Shown here piece by piece: positions 1 to 12,333 of a DNA stretch of 64,000 nucleotides. The position numbers were made by a program, and so were the translations under genes. How positions within the stretch are numbered: the first letter of the stretch is position 1; each line of letters begins with the position of its first letter. Below the pieces are notes generated by a model. That model ran no database searches. It saw nothing but the letters and a program-made list of their open reading frames with translations, and had not been told where the DNA came from. The stretch is from Phanerochaete sordida (lineage: Eukaryota > Basidiomycota > Agaricomycetes > Polyporales > Phanerochaetaceae), in contig BPQB01000071.1 of the NCBI GenBank assembly GCA_019973155.2, positions 1-64,000 on the forward strand, written 5' to 3'.

Positions 1-247
1 TCGACGACCGCTTGAATCCCCGCTGATTAGATCAAAACCTTGTCCCTCTCCCAAAACGTCCTGAATATTCGCACCCTCGGATTTATCGTCGAGACCGGAA
101 CTCGTCATACCGGCTGGTTCGAGTCTAGAGGTGAACTGGAGGTGAACGTCCAAGCTCTCATCTTCCTCCGAGTCTCGACAACGAACCCGCCGCTCACCGT
201 TCACGGACTCTCACGAGAGCACCATAAGGACGCCATTCAACGAATGC
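1..247. other. window edge / upstream of MED12
   Basis: No separate gene is visible. The frame used by the MED12 first recognisable exon is open from the window edge to a stop at about 62, and again from about 140 to the ATG at 248. A small upstream exon of MED12 could therefore lie here or before the window. I see no strong 5' splice site that decides it. Confidence 0.4.
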
Positions 248-3200
248 ATGGCCGGAGGTGACAAGGACATCCCCCCTATCTACGAATGCCAACCTCCGGA
301 ATGGCTCCCGAAGGCTCATGATTCTGCTGACCTGGGTATGTTTCTCAGCGTGTGGGTTCGGACACCCTCTGACCATTGAACCAGGCTATGTTTCTTTCTT
401 TCCGCCGAAGCCAGATCAAGATGAGGATGTACTGACTGAGGCGAACGTCAAGAATGGCTTTCAGCAACCCTCGGTCGTGCCGGTATGCACATGTCGGGCT
501 CTGCGGATGTAGCTCGCTCATTGAGCTCTAGGCAGAGACGTACACCGCCAGAGACACCGTCAAGCCGAGGCTGTCCGCTGAGAATGCGCTCTCGGAGCTG
601 GAGGACCTCATGTCGCAGATCTTTGCGCGGAAGGCGGAGAGTGCCCCGCCAATTCCGTGAGCAGTGTTCCGCGTCGTGCATAGACGATTGGGCATACTCA
701 ATTTTGTAATAGACCATCTTCCTTCAAGCTGCCTTCACGTGTGACTATGAATGACGCGAAACGGCTGAACTGGTTCGCCCAGCTCGCGGACCCAGAAGTG
801 CCGCTACACAAGCTGAGCAAGAGCGTTCCGCACGGCGCGAAGGGCCACGATCTGCTAGACCTCCTGCATCAGAATAAGGTCGCTATACCTCGCGCGGTAT
901 GGTTGCTGCGAGTCTTCGGTGGCAACGAAACGGTACGCCCACCTTCTGGGCTCTGCGACTTCCAAAGGCTCATAGCATGGGAAGGCAGGCCTGCGGAACA
1001 GGCCGCAGTACGTCCCGACCCAGTACAGCGTTGACTGGGCGAATGTAGTTTGCGGATACCTCAAGAAACAGCTCACGGAAATCGCGCTACCAATGGCTCC
1101 GCGTCCTGGCTTGAATGTCAAGACGTCCTTCAAAGGCGTGCTATCCGACCAAGCGTCACGCGAGCGATGGGTATTGCGCTTCACATATAGGTACGATACT
1201 CACTTTTATCTTAAATACTCGTCCTGACAGCATCTTCTTCGCAGCTTGAGCCTGTTACGAGCATTTTACGCGGAGGGGATGGTTGATCATCGGACTTTTC
1301 TCGCTTGGCTTGTACAACAGTGCAGTGCAAGCAACCTTGCCCAACTAGGATTTGTAGTCCGGTTAGTAGACGAGTACCTCGACGGCATGCTTGTCTGCCA
1401 CGCCTTGGTACGGCCTCTGGTTGAAGCATGCACATTTCGGCTAGCTGAGGTGATTAAATGCTCTGTATACTGGAATTCCCGTTTACAACGTATCTACCTC
1501 AGATACACGCTGCAACTGTCAAGGATCAGCTCGATGGAGTTGAAAGTGTCCTCAAATCTATCCTTTTGGTACGTATTCCTCGCAATGATCCGTTAATGCT
1601 GATGCTGAGCCCGCGCAGAGGTGCCTGCTCGGTCTCCGAGATGGCTTCATCAACCCACGTATCTGGACCCAGCATTCATCCCTGCTGGAGCAGATCCTGG
1701 CGGAGCACATCAGTCGTACTTCCTCTGAGAGCTCCCCTGTCAGCGACGTCCGCGGGATATCAGCTCTCAATGACACCTTCCTTGCGGCATACGACGATGT
1801 CAAGAAGCGCAACGACGCGATGCTCTTTCGCAATCTCCCCCCGCGCGTACTCGGTTCGTTGTCTTCTGCCTTGTCGGATATCAAGGTACACATTTCTATT
1901 CGCTCATATCGCTTGGTTTCTAACAGCCGTCGTAGCTCCTCAACTCGCTGTCCTGCACGCCCTGTATAGATACGTGCCCATTCTTTGACGGCATCCTGGA
2001 TCCTTCTCCGGCGTTCGTTCGCAAACTCGATACCCTGCTCACGTGGAGCGTGACCCCGCTTCAGTACGGCGATCATCGGCCCTACGCCGCGACAGCTTTG
2101 CTACGATGCTGGAAGGACAGAGCGGAGGAGCGCGCCGCGCGCCGCGAACGAGAGTCACCAGCCGATGATGTCCAAGACTACCTGTTCAACTGGCTTGACA
2201 CGGACGATGTCGCCAGCGAAGAGAGTAACCTCGCCAGCGTTGCCCTCCTCTTTGATCAGCTAGTCAAGAGCGGCCTGTTCGATTATGGACAATACATCCA
2301 GCGCCTCATCGTTCGGGGAGAAGAGGGCTTATCATTTTCCGACGTACGCACCATCTGCCCGCGCTGCGTTCTAGACTGACGCGATTCTTTGCAGGCTACT
2401 CCATCCAAGCACCGGAAGTTCTTGCAATGGATTCCTGTGCACAGCTCGTCATCCGCCCTGATCACTCAGAGGAAGGTTACGCTTTACGGGCTCCGAGCGC
2501 GAGAGACCCCCGAAGATCAGAATGAGCGCGAGATTCGCAAACAGATTAGGGCGGTGCTGCCTGAGATCTTCGGCGGTATGTTCTCAACCTCTTTACCCTG
2601 GCTCGGTTTCTCATGCCGTATGCAGGCGACATTCCAGAGCAGCCGGCGATGACCGCAGACATCACGGTGCAAGTCCCCGCTACGCTCATTGCGACACGGT
2701 TCGAGCAAGTCCGATTGTTCCGCGGGTGGCTACTTCCCGTGTTGAAGAAGTCAATATCCTCGTGAGTGGGATTTGCCTGCTGAGCGGAGTCGTCCTCACC
2801 TGTCTCTAGGCAAGCAAAGAGCGCGGAAAGCTCACAGGTGCTGAGAGCATACTGTGCCGTCACGACGATGATGGCTCGCACTCGACACTACGGCATCATA
2901 CTCGAGGTGAGATTATTGCTCATCTTGTTTTGCTGCAATGCTGAGCCTTGGTTAGCTCTCGTTGTTTGCGCTCGAGCACGCAATGTCGAACGAGTTTCTA
3001 TTGGCCGTTCTGCAGACCCTAAGACAACACGTCGAGGTCTGGGGATGCATGAACAAGATGAGGGACATAGCTGAAGCTCTGTATGCGACGCACAACTTTT
3101 GGAAGACTAGGGGTGTACAAAGTCGCGATCTTCTCACGCTACTCTTCTCAGTCGACAATGGGCACAATCTGGATCCCGCGTCGCGTGCGCAGCTTATGAT

Positions 3201-6061
3201 AGATCACGAACAGTTCGTACGCGTGAGTGTCTTGGCGTAAATGCTCGTGCTCGTTCTCTGACACAACAGTTGTTAGGCGTTTCATCCAATCGGAGAGGAG
3301 CCTGTGGACGTACCCGCCGCTCTGCCTGAGATTCTCATGTTGGCTACCGACGCTAACATCGAGGGTCCTTCAATCCTCGCCAATAGTCTGTGGTACAAGT
3401 ATTGCAGCGCCTCTGACTGGGCATGGAAAGTGTGGGACAACACAGTCGCCAGCCTACGCCAGATACCATACATGATCGAGGATCCTGCCGGACGACGTTC
3501 GTGTGCCCTGCGCTATTCCACATTCCTTATCCACGTCGACAGGCATCTCGCTACAGGTCTTGACAAGCATGCGTTGGACTGGCTACGTGGCTCAGGCAAG
3601 AACGAAATCGCAGCGCTCAGCCCCGAAACATGGGATCTCTTCGTCGTCGTGCTCCTCCATCTCATCTCGACCAACGCTCTGACCGTTACATCGATCCTGG
3701 AGGGCCTCATATATCCCGCATGGCAGTCTGCATCTACCTTATGTTCTGCGCTGCAGGGCACCTCTCTCGAAGTCATCCTGCCCGTCGTCAACGACCTGTG
3801 CAGCCGCCTTCTCCTCATCGACGACATCAACAGCGACGTACCGCCTCTCGACTTCCTCCAGCAACATGGTCTGATGACTGGGCGCCGTGACGTTTATCGC
3901 GAACCTTACTTTACTGCCCTTGTGAAGACCATCCCTACCCTTGTCTTGCTCGAACAGAATCCCAACATACCCGAGCCTCTACGGCAAGGCTGCGGTGCCC
4001 TGCGCGTCGCGCTCTGCAGCTCGAGTGTCTTTAGGATGGGCACCTTTCGGGAACTCGACTGTGTTCACGATGCTTTTCAGACGGTGCTGGCAAACCCAGA
4101 CGTACCGGAGGAGAAGCGCGAGCTGCTCATTTCCGCGCTCAAGTTGATTTTCAACGAAGGGCAGCAAGGTGAGCTACTTATACTTGAGTTTGAGGCGTAG
4201 CTGATTATCGTCATCAGAACCTTCGGATCCCTCTCAGGGCTGGGGAAATCTGTCTAGCTTCCTGAGTCCCTGGAAGCTTGCTGCTTCGTCTATTGAGCTG
4301 CGCTTCACAATGCGCCAGTTTAACGAGACGCTGCAGCGTGCGTCGGACAAGGATAGAGCCGAACGCAGCCTCAGCAGGCTCGCCGTCAAACTCTTCGTCG
4401 AGAGCATGGATTCTGAGCAAGCTGATTTCTTCGCCGACATGATACGAGGAGTCAGTCCTATCATTGTCTCAAAGGTGCGTCGTTCAATAGCCGTAAACAT
4501 GCGACAACTCACCGCCATATTTAGTTCATTCTGGCGGGCCTCCAGAGAATAGCGGAGACTCTGAAAGAAGGGGACCCCCTCCAGAACGCCGACGTCTTGG
4601 ACCGCAATGTCGCAAAAGCCGGCAAAGTTCTGCGTTTGCTGACGAATCTAGTCGAGCCTATGCGCACTCCTGGCGTCGCAACCCTTTTGCCCCAACTCGA
4701 CGGCCCAGCACCAAAGGATCTTGTGAGCGTAGTCGAGACCATGTTGCAGGGGATCGCCGACAGCCTATCTCTGCCAAACGGATGGGACCCTGCAAACGGT
4801 GGCGGGCTGCCTACGCGTTCGGCGACGAGCGCTACGATCTTTCTAGCACGTTTACTGCAGTTCGTACTAGGGTTCCCCGGCGCATGGGGGCAATGGGGAA
4901 AAGACCACTGCGAGCCTTTGTCGAAGATACTGAGTCAGCTGATAATTGTGCGTGCCCAATTGCTGCTGTTGTCCTCGTACTGACGCATTTCGCTATTGGC
5001 TAGATTTACGGCTCCGGAAGATACCTGGACGTACTCACGTTCCCTTTACTTATCGATACCCTGTATTATCTATTGGATGGTACTTATCTCACTTGTCTTT
5101 CGTCACACTTTGCTGACCTCGCATCTCTGCAGAGATTTTCGTGGACCCAAAGGCTGCTGCCATCGACCCTTACCGCTACTACCCCACTTACGAACTACGA
5201 CTTCTACCAGCAGACATGCCTCTCGAGTATCGCTCGCGAATACGTGCACTGATGCCGTACGTCGCACTCAATCCAGCAGTCGCTGATTTGGCCTATGTCT
5301 CGAGGGACCCCTCCGGAGCGATCTCAACGTCAGAAGGCTCCGCTGTCCCGGTGCAGAACAAGCCCTGGGAGTGGACCGAATACCTGGGCGACGCCCCCGG
5401 CGGTGATTTGGTCAAGGAGAACGTCGAAACACGGAGTAACCATCCGGATCAGCACGCTGAAGTGCGGAACTCTTCATCTCTTCCCCTAGACCTATTCGCC
5501 GCTCGGGTCATCGGGACTCATGACACATCTGCAATGTCTAGCGACGCTCACGTTGAGGGTCATCTGCGCATGCTGCAAGAAGACTTTCTCGCAGAGAGTG
5601 TGTTCAGGCGAGACTTCCGGGAGGGTCGCATCGACCCTGCTGTCATTGACGCGAAGATTAACCCCGCGCCCCACCCCGAAGATGGAGATACTGCCGCCGC
5701 CGCCGCGTCCAACTCAGACCGTCGGTCGAGCTCCCGCGTCGGATCGCCGTCCGGCTCTGTGCGGTCGCGAGCGTCGGTGCAGCCGTCGGCGGCATCGGGG
5801 TCCCGAAGAACGAGTCCAGCCACGACACACGCCTCCCACCCGCATAGTCATTCCAACCTCAGCAAACTAGCAGGATCCAGCGTTGTCGAGCCAATCGACG
5901 TCGACATGCTGGACGTGTCGACTGCAGCAGGTGGCAGCAGGGCAGGCACAAAGAGGACAGCAGCGGAAGTCGATGATGACGAGGTGGAGATAGTAGAGGG
6001 GCCGGCCACGGCGTCTCAAGAGCGGAGAGTGAAGGGAAAGACCAGGGAAAATAATCGATGA
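248..6061 (+). CDS. MED12: Mediator of RNA polymerase II transcription subunit 12 (Med12/Srb8)
   Basis: Subunit of the CDK8 kinase module of Mediator in the nucleus; in the family it links cyclin C-Cdk8 to the module. Joining about 17 exons gives a protein of roughly 1,600 residues. The N-terminus carries the Med12 signature (PPEWLPKAHDSADLG, then DEDVLTEANVKNGF), followed by the conserved block around VPLHKLSKSVPHGAKGHDLL, the LRAFYAEGMVDHRTFLAW segment, LRDGFINPRIW, and a long helical middle. The C-terminus (about 5690-6058) is Ser/Ala-rich, disordered and acidic, ending in a basic stretch. Clear introns include 657-712, one starting near 932 and one ending near 1245. ATG 248 is chosen because it begins just before the signature; no in-frame ATG lies between it and the upstream stop. 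An upstream exon remains possible. Identification is firm, individual small exons less so. Confidence 0.9.
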
Positions 6062-6286
6062 GCAGTAGGATTGTTCTCGTGGTAGCTTCCAGTTGTATAT
6101 CACATTGAATGACGGGCACAACCTGCAGATAGCTTTCACACGCTGGCAAATGTCAACAAACAACCCATATTCTCGAAATACGCTCATGGAAAAGACACTG
6201 GAGTTCGAAGACAGGTTCTGCTTCTACTTATGCACGACGAGAGATTAGGTGATGGCCGGTATCGCGTATGTTCGTCAAGTAGCTAA

Positions 6287-7702
6287 CTAATCTCGGGGGC
6301 GGAGCTTGCTTTTTAGCTGGCCAGTCATAGCCACCACGCCAAGGTCCTCTGTCCTCGGCTGCCTTGCGTTCCTTGCCCGGGTTTTCCTAGCAGGCTCAAT
6401 ATCGCCCGTGGTTCGCGCCGCGTTCGGAGCCTTCGCACCCGTCTCGTTCTGTTGCTGGAGTAAGAGGTCGTGCATCATTTGTCGTTGCTCCGAGACGCTA
6501 GGGATCTTCCCGAAAGTGATATCGCGATCTCCCGAGAGTGTGTCAGAGAGGTCGAAGAACGCATTCGCGAATACATGGTGTAGAGGCATAGGCTTGGACT
6601 TCGGCTTGGAGGGCAGCGGCACCCTGATATCCAGGAGCATGTCGAACTTGAGGCGTCCCGGGTCGCTTTCAGCGAGCTTATAGACCGTATTCAGCGCCGC
6701 GCGTATTCCCTCGAGGCTCTCGCAGATTTTCCGGACTCGAGGATGGAGCCCGGAGAGCATGGTAGCGAACGCTGTGTCGGCAGTGATGCACTCAATTCTC
6801 TTCTTCGCGTTATGGAATAGATCGGCGGCGAGCACGTCCTTTGCGGTCGCGTACTGTGCCCATTCTGCGTCAGACGTCTGCAAAGGCTTTTCGAGGTCAA
6901 GAAGTGTGCAGAGGAGGAGATAGAGCGCAAGCCAGAAGACCGACTCCAAGTCATGTAGCGGATTGTGTCTGAAAACGGTCTTCAACTTCTGGTCCATGCT
7001 AGCTTGCACGGAGGTCGACTCGTCCTTTGAAGGTTTCTCACGCTCGAACGTAAGGAACTTGTGTCCTTTATTCGAACCATCGCGCGGCTGAGGAACCGTA
7101 GATCCTGGTCCGAGGCGAGCGAAATCGAGGCCCAAGAGAAGGTATTTGCAAGAGTCGACCTCTGCGGCCATAAAGAATGCAGTGCCCTGGAAAATTAAAG
7201 TATGAGCACTACGTACAGGTGGAGCTCTCGGCAGTGAATACGTACTGTGCGAACATCGTGGCGAGTAGTATCCTCTTCTTGCTTCGCGTACTCGACGTCT
7301 CCAAGTATCGCTCTGTCGTCGTAGATGATGATGTTCCCCGAGCTGACGTCTCGATGTACCCAGCCGACTGTATGAAGAGCGTAGAGAGCTGCCATACGAT
7401 CAGCTTTCCGCTAAGAAATTGTTTGAAAAATGCATACCAAGAGACACCTGCGCCAAGTAGCCAAAGGCCTTCGAGAGGCTCTGCACATCTACAATCGTGG
7501 TCCCAACCTCTTTGAAGAGGATGCGGTGGTGTTTCTTCTCGCCGTATACGAGATAAACAGGCTTCACCTCTACTTGCTGGTCGCTAATACCTGTGCTCGC
7601 GGTAGCAGAAGCTTTGGACAAAACAGAAGATGTGCAGTCAGATGGACAGGGAAGGTCGACTCTAGGACGGAGAGCGTCGCGCGCACTTGAGGATCGAGTC
7701 AT
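6287..7702 (-). CDS. short FunK1-type protein kinase lacking the N-terminal half
   Basis: Fungal-type (FunK1) kinase-like protein of about 430 residues, roughly half the length of its neighbours. It starts near the HHRILFKEVGTTI block, where full-length copies are already about 430 residues in. The catalytic loop is intact (HRDVSSGN), the DFG position reads DVE (GDVEYAK, normal for this family), and GTAFFMAAEVD follows after a short intron near 7187-7244. The conserved FRHNPLHDLESVFW segment is present. The upstream 600 bp contain no recognisable FunK1 N-terminal sequence, so this is a truncated gene or a distinct short architecture rather than a missed exon. Substrate unknown. A 33-codon upstream frame (7699-7800) overlaps the start codon. 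The exact splice after the first exon (about 7400-7440) is uncertain. Confidence 0.75.
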
Positions 7703-8319
7703 GATGGAGAGGATGCTGAGACGTCACATGCCGCCTGGTTCATTTTGTAGTACATGGAGCGAGTGGCCTCGCCCATCAAACTATCCCACTTTGAGATCAT
7801 AAATACCATAGACCGTAGGCTGGCTGCGGGTGGGCGTGGATGAAGGGGAGCAAGGCGAAGCTTCGAAGTTCGAACCGCAACTTGCTAAAATAAGAGCGGA
7901 AACGCCTCCAATCAACTCCGGCGGGCGGCGGGCAGCGATGCTTGCACACGGCTGTCGCTGCTTTTATTTCGAGTCACTATTTTCTCAAGGCCGTCATCAA
8001 TATGTGCAACACGTGCACGATGCTAGGGCAGAGATTACGGGTAAAGACGATTGAATATGACGTGGCCAGCCCAGCAGAACAGCGAACACATGCGGACGGG
8101 CTGTTTCTGCACACCTTCATGTGTGGACTGCCAAATATGTGCCCCAATAAATTACAAATGGTGTCACTCACGCCTTGCGGGCGTACACTGCTGTAAGTAC
8201 AGCATCATCATGCATCGTAAGGCCCGACGCACGCTGGTGATGAACATGGATGGGAAAATCTCGTATTGCCTGCACGTAAGTATACACCATCAGAAGTACC
8301 AGTACAGCCTGGCTGGCTA
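7703..8319. other. intergenic region between short FunK1 gene and FunK1-A
   Basis: No gene recognised. It holds the promoter side of the short FunK1 gene, with an AT-rich TATTTATG-like box on the minus strand near 7796-7806, and the 3' flank of FunK1-A. The stretch from about 8231 is repeated at 12228 downstream of FunK1-B. Confidence 0.5.
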
Positions 8320-11312
8320 TCACTGCTTGTACGCGGCGCCAACAGAGTCTGTGACCCCAGCGCGGCGGTCCCTGAGGATGTACGTGTCCTGTGTGTACGC
8401 ATTCGTCTTCTCGCGTCGGGCCACTTTCAGCTTCTTCCTCTGGCCGTCCTCGCCGTCCTCGCCGATGGCGCGCTTCGTGCCGCGCGGCTGCTCTTCGAGC
8501 ACGGTCTGCATCTCCTCTTGCTGCTGCGCGAGCATGACCGGGTTCCGCGTGAAGCGGAGCCAGTGCCCGCGGAGGCGCGAGTACTTCGGGTCCGCGAGCT
8601 CGTCGACGAGCAGCGCGAGCTTGTCGTGGACGCGGCCCGTGGTCGCGGAGGCGAAGGTGATCGGGCCCGGCCGCCCCTCGACCGTCTCGTACTGCTCCAC
8701 GAGCACCTTGCGGAACTGGTTGAAGACGCCGCAGATGAGCTGGAGCCGCGGGTGCTGGTTCCAGAGGCGAGAGAAGAACGAGGCCGAGGGTTGGATGACG
8801 TTGTGGCGAAAGCCGCGGTCGTAGAAGAGTTTTGCAGCCAGGACCTTGCGCGCCTTCAGATACTCCTCCCATCGGGCGTCGCTGACAGTCTTCGTGTCGT
8901 TGAAGCGAGAGAGCACCGAGAAGGTGACGATGTAGAGGCCCAGCCACAACACGGACTCGAGATCGTGCAAGGGATTATGGCGGAATGTTTCCGCGTCGGG
9001 TTGCTGGATCATGGAAAGGACGTCGTCGTGGCTATGCCCGTCCTCCGGCTCGCTGTCGCTGCTACTATCATCGAACAGGATGCTGTTGGCGTTCGAGGTC
9101 TGGGTTTCGAGCTCGTCATCACTAGACCCTGGAACGTTGTCTGTACTGTCCTCTTCGACGCCGGGCACAGATTTCGTGGTGAGGGGATCTTCTTCCGGGA
9201 TGTCGGGAAGAACAATCCGGGAAGAGGAAGTCTGGGTAGTCTTGCACGGTCTGTCGAATCTGTAATGCATGATGTCGAGCTCTGTTGCCATGAAGAACAG
9301 AGTTCCCTAAGTAACAGTGAGCCCATTAATCGAGCACACTCGGGATTATGAATAGTTTGAAGACGCACCGTTCGGACGTCATGCATCGAATCATCTGTCT
9401 CTCTTTTAGCGTACTCGACATCTGCCAACTTCGCCGTGTTCGCGACGACAAGAATGTTCCCAGAACTAATGTCGCGATGGACCCAGCCGTATTTATGCAG
9501 TATCTTGAGGGCTAGCAGGATGCACGGCAGATTTTGAGCGAAGTCCGCCGATATGAAGGATAGAGCGCACCTTTAATCACCTGCCCGAGGGCCGAGAACG
9601 CTTGTGTGAAGGTCCCGACTTCCATGATGGTCGTCCCCATCTCCTTGAAGACGACGCGGTGATGGACCTTTCGGTGGTATACGACGTGCTGCTCTGATGC
9701 GCGCTCGGGAACCACGGCGGCGACCGGAGGGTGCGGCTCGTCTTGGGACTGCTTGTTCGCATGCAGATCCTTCTTCACTGGGATAGTCTCCTCCCAGATA
9801 GGGACAATCGCACGGCGCATGACGAAGCGCATGTCGTCGGGCACGCCCTCGACCAGGACGTCCGCCGAGTTGCGGACGGTGAGGAGATGCTGCTTGAGGA
9901 GCTTCCAGTCGCCTTTGCTCGTCACAGAGGCGCGGATGTCGTCGAGAATCTTCGCCTCTCTGGGTCTGTCTTGGTCGACCCACGAGTCTTTGAGGACTAG
10001 ACTCGGGCCGCTCTCGGTGCCGCCGCACTTGTCCAGCTCGCGCACCTCCCAAACGCGCGTCCCGCGCCCGCGCGGGGACTCGGCACCGATGGCGGAGATG
10101 AGACGTTGCGTGCGGTACCACTTGTCGCCGACGAGTATGTCATACTGGACGCCGCCGTGCGTGTCGGGGCTAGGCTGCCGAACGATGGTGCTATCGAGGC
10201 CCAGCTCGTGAGGCTTCGCCCACATGATGCGGATGAAGAACGACACGAGACGGTCTATGGCCTATGGACGCAGTCAGCATATTTGTCTTGGAGCGAGTCG
10301 AATATGGGGAGCTCACCGTTGTGAAGTCGTGCTCAGGGAAGGACACGAAGATGTCCGAGCGGCTCATGAACCATAGCCGCATGCGAGTATTCTCAATCGA
10401 GAATCCAATGACGAAGCGGCGTCGAGCGTCTTCTCGCATGATGTGCGTGAGCGACCATAGCATCTGCGTTGCACTCTGGAAAGGGGTGGTCGTGAGTGAT
10501 GGAGAAAAGACGAATGAGATTCAGCGAACGTACATCATTCACGTCCGTGGCGGTGTCTTGAAGTCTGTACGCAGACGGTACGATGACATTCCGCCATCGA
10601 TGGGGAAACTCTGTGAGTGCTCCGAGGTCCAGGTTGTCCACGAAGCAGCCGTCCAGCTTCAAGTCGTTCGTTCCCATCTCCGTCCTGGGCACGTCCTTTG
10701 GGTGAGGTCTGTACTGCACCGGCATCTCCGTGCTAGCGTCGTACGCCCTCGTGATTGCGGTGACTATGTCTAACACCGCCTCGAAGACCTCGTCTTCGGT
10801 ATGCGACCCCGCGAATGACGACGGCGGTCCTTGGGCGAAGGCGCTCCAGCGATCGCGGCCGTGTACAGGAGCCACTGCGGAGTTAGTTCGCAGCTTCTTG
10901 ACAATGCCGTCAATCGTAACGCCGGTCTTGAGTCGCAGAGGAGGGAGGAGCGCGTCTTCGAAGTACGACCACTCGACTTGAGGAACGTGCTCCTGCCGAA
11001 GCACACCGCCGCGGGTGTCATCGGCCGCCAGATTCCCAGGTGCGCTCGTAGGATATTTATGGGAGATAGCGTCTGCTGTCTCGTTAGAAGGGTGAGTAGT
11101 AGCAGAATGTTGGGGCATACATGGGTTCGAATCGGCCATGATATAGGGCGTGTTGAGGAATAGAAACCTGGTGATGCTCGGTGGTGATGCTCGGTATAGG
11201 ATACTCCAGATGAGCAGATGGAGGTTTGTCCCAAAGCAAGATGGCATTTATAGCCTTGACGCATGATGGCCTGCAGGTGGCCTGAAAGCCGTCGTGGGCG
11301 AGAGGAACAAGT
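8231..11312 (-). repeat. tandem duplication unit, copy A
   Basis: Segment carrying FunK1-A with its promoter and 3' flank. It matches 12228-15298 along its length: the left edge shares GCTGGTGATGAACATGGAT, and the right edge shares a promoter block of about 35 bp (GTGGCCTGAAAG, then GTCGTGGGCGAGAGGAACAAG). Identity by eye is highest over the middle exons and lower over exon 1 and the acidic linker. Confidence 0.75.
8320..11139 (-). CDS. FunK1-type protein kinase, tandem copy A
   Basis: Full-length fungal-type kinase of about 800 residues in five or more exons. Order: N-terminal region with VHGRDRWSAFAQGPP, a MLWSLTHIMREDARRRFVIGF exon, the KWYRTQRLISAIGAE / GRGTRVWEVRELDK / LVLKDSWVDQDR block, VHHRVVFKEMGTTIMEV, the catalytic loop HRDISSGN with ADVEYAKR, then GTLFFMATELD, a Ser/Asp-rich linker, FRHNPLHDLESVLW and a basic tail (KRAIGEDGEDGQRKKLK). 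Key kinase residues (HRD Asp, loop Asn, metal-binding Asp in DVE) are present, so it is predicted active; substrate unknown. First intron is 10476-10533. ATG 11139 aligns with copy B (both begin MADS). Most similar to copy B, closest in the middle exons. A basic C-terminal tail suggests, without proving, nuclear location. Confidence 0.88.
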
Positions 11313-11615
11313 GGCGCGCGCGAACGGGTTGAACTGCTTTACCCAAAAGAGGAAATCTGGGCTCAGCCACACGTCATGTTTTTATGGACTCTCGCGCCAG
11401 TTATTCAGATGTTCACTGCCGCTGCGGATGAGACAAGAAGTAGCACTATCGCTGCAGCGTTGAGACGAGCTTTTTGCGCTCTACTGCGAAACACAGACCG
11501 AGCGGTGAGGGACTATCAATTCGCGCAAATGTCCACAGCGAAGCTGGCAGATGGCGTGAAAGACTTAGATTACACAGGTAAGGGTTTACTACAATGCAAT
11601 ACCAAGACTAGCTCG
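11140..11615. other. intergenic region upstream of FunK1-A
   Basis: Contains the FunK1-A promoter, with a weak TATA-like stretch (minus strand, near 11195-11206) and the promoter block shared with copy B at about 11274-11312. From about 11340 the sequence is not shared with copy B and I see nothing else in it. Confidence 0.5.
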
Positions 11616-12263
11616 CTATCTCTGCTTATACGCCTCGCCCACTGAGTCGCTAACTCCCGCGCGAGCCTTGACCATAAACTTCTTCTGCGTATACGCGTTC
11701 CCGCGCGCCGCGTTGAGCTTCTTCCTGGGCCCATCCGCGCCCTCGCTGGTCCCGCGTTTCCTGCTCCCAGTCTGCGGCTGCGCGTCGAGCGCAGCCTGCA
11801 GCTCCTCGCGCTGCTGCGCGAGCATGGCCGGCTGGCCCGAGAACCACAGGTTCTTGCCATTGACGCGCGCGTAGCGCCTCTCCTCGGACAGCCTCCGCAG
11901 GAGCTCGGCGAGCCTGTCGTGGATGCCGCCGGCCATGGCGGACGCAAAGGTGGGCGCCCCGGGCTGCCGCTCGACGCGCTGGTACTGGTCCACGAGCAGC
12001 GCGCGGAACTGGTCGAGGAGCCCGCAGATGAGTGCGAGCTGCGGGTGCTGGTCCCAGAGCTGCGACGCGAACGAGGTCGACGGCTGGATGGTGTTGAGGC
12101 GGAAGTTCGTGTCCTTGCCGAAGAGCTTGGCGGCGAGGGCCCTGCGCGCCTTCATGTATTGCTCCCACATCGCGTCACTGACCTTCTTTGTGTCGTGGAA
12201 CCGCGTAAGAACTGAGCGCAAGGCTTGCACGCTGGTGATGAACATGGATAGCAAAATATTCAT
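11616..12263 (-). pseudogene. FunK1 C-terminal relic between tandem copies
   Basis: An open frame of 215 codons matches only the last third of FunK1-A/B, beginning at SVLTRFHDTKKVSDAMWEQY and ending ARAGVSDSVGEAYKQ. No kinase catalytic loop, N-terminal half or promoter is present. Its first 12-15 codons (MNILLSMFITSVQAL) derive not from FunK1 coding sequence but from the repeated 3' flank of the duplicated unit, so the frame is fused across a duplication breakpoint at about 12205-12230. It is more diverged than A and B are from each other (for example RYARVNGKNLWF against KYSRLRGHWLRF). The frame has stayed open, so expression as a fragment cannot be excluded, but a relic is the simpler reading. 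Confidence 0.75.
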
Positions 12264-12333
12264 CGTATCATCTGCACATTACTATCACTAGAAGTGCTAC
12301 AGCTCACTAGAAGTACTACAGCCTCTCTGTCTA

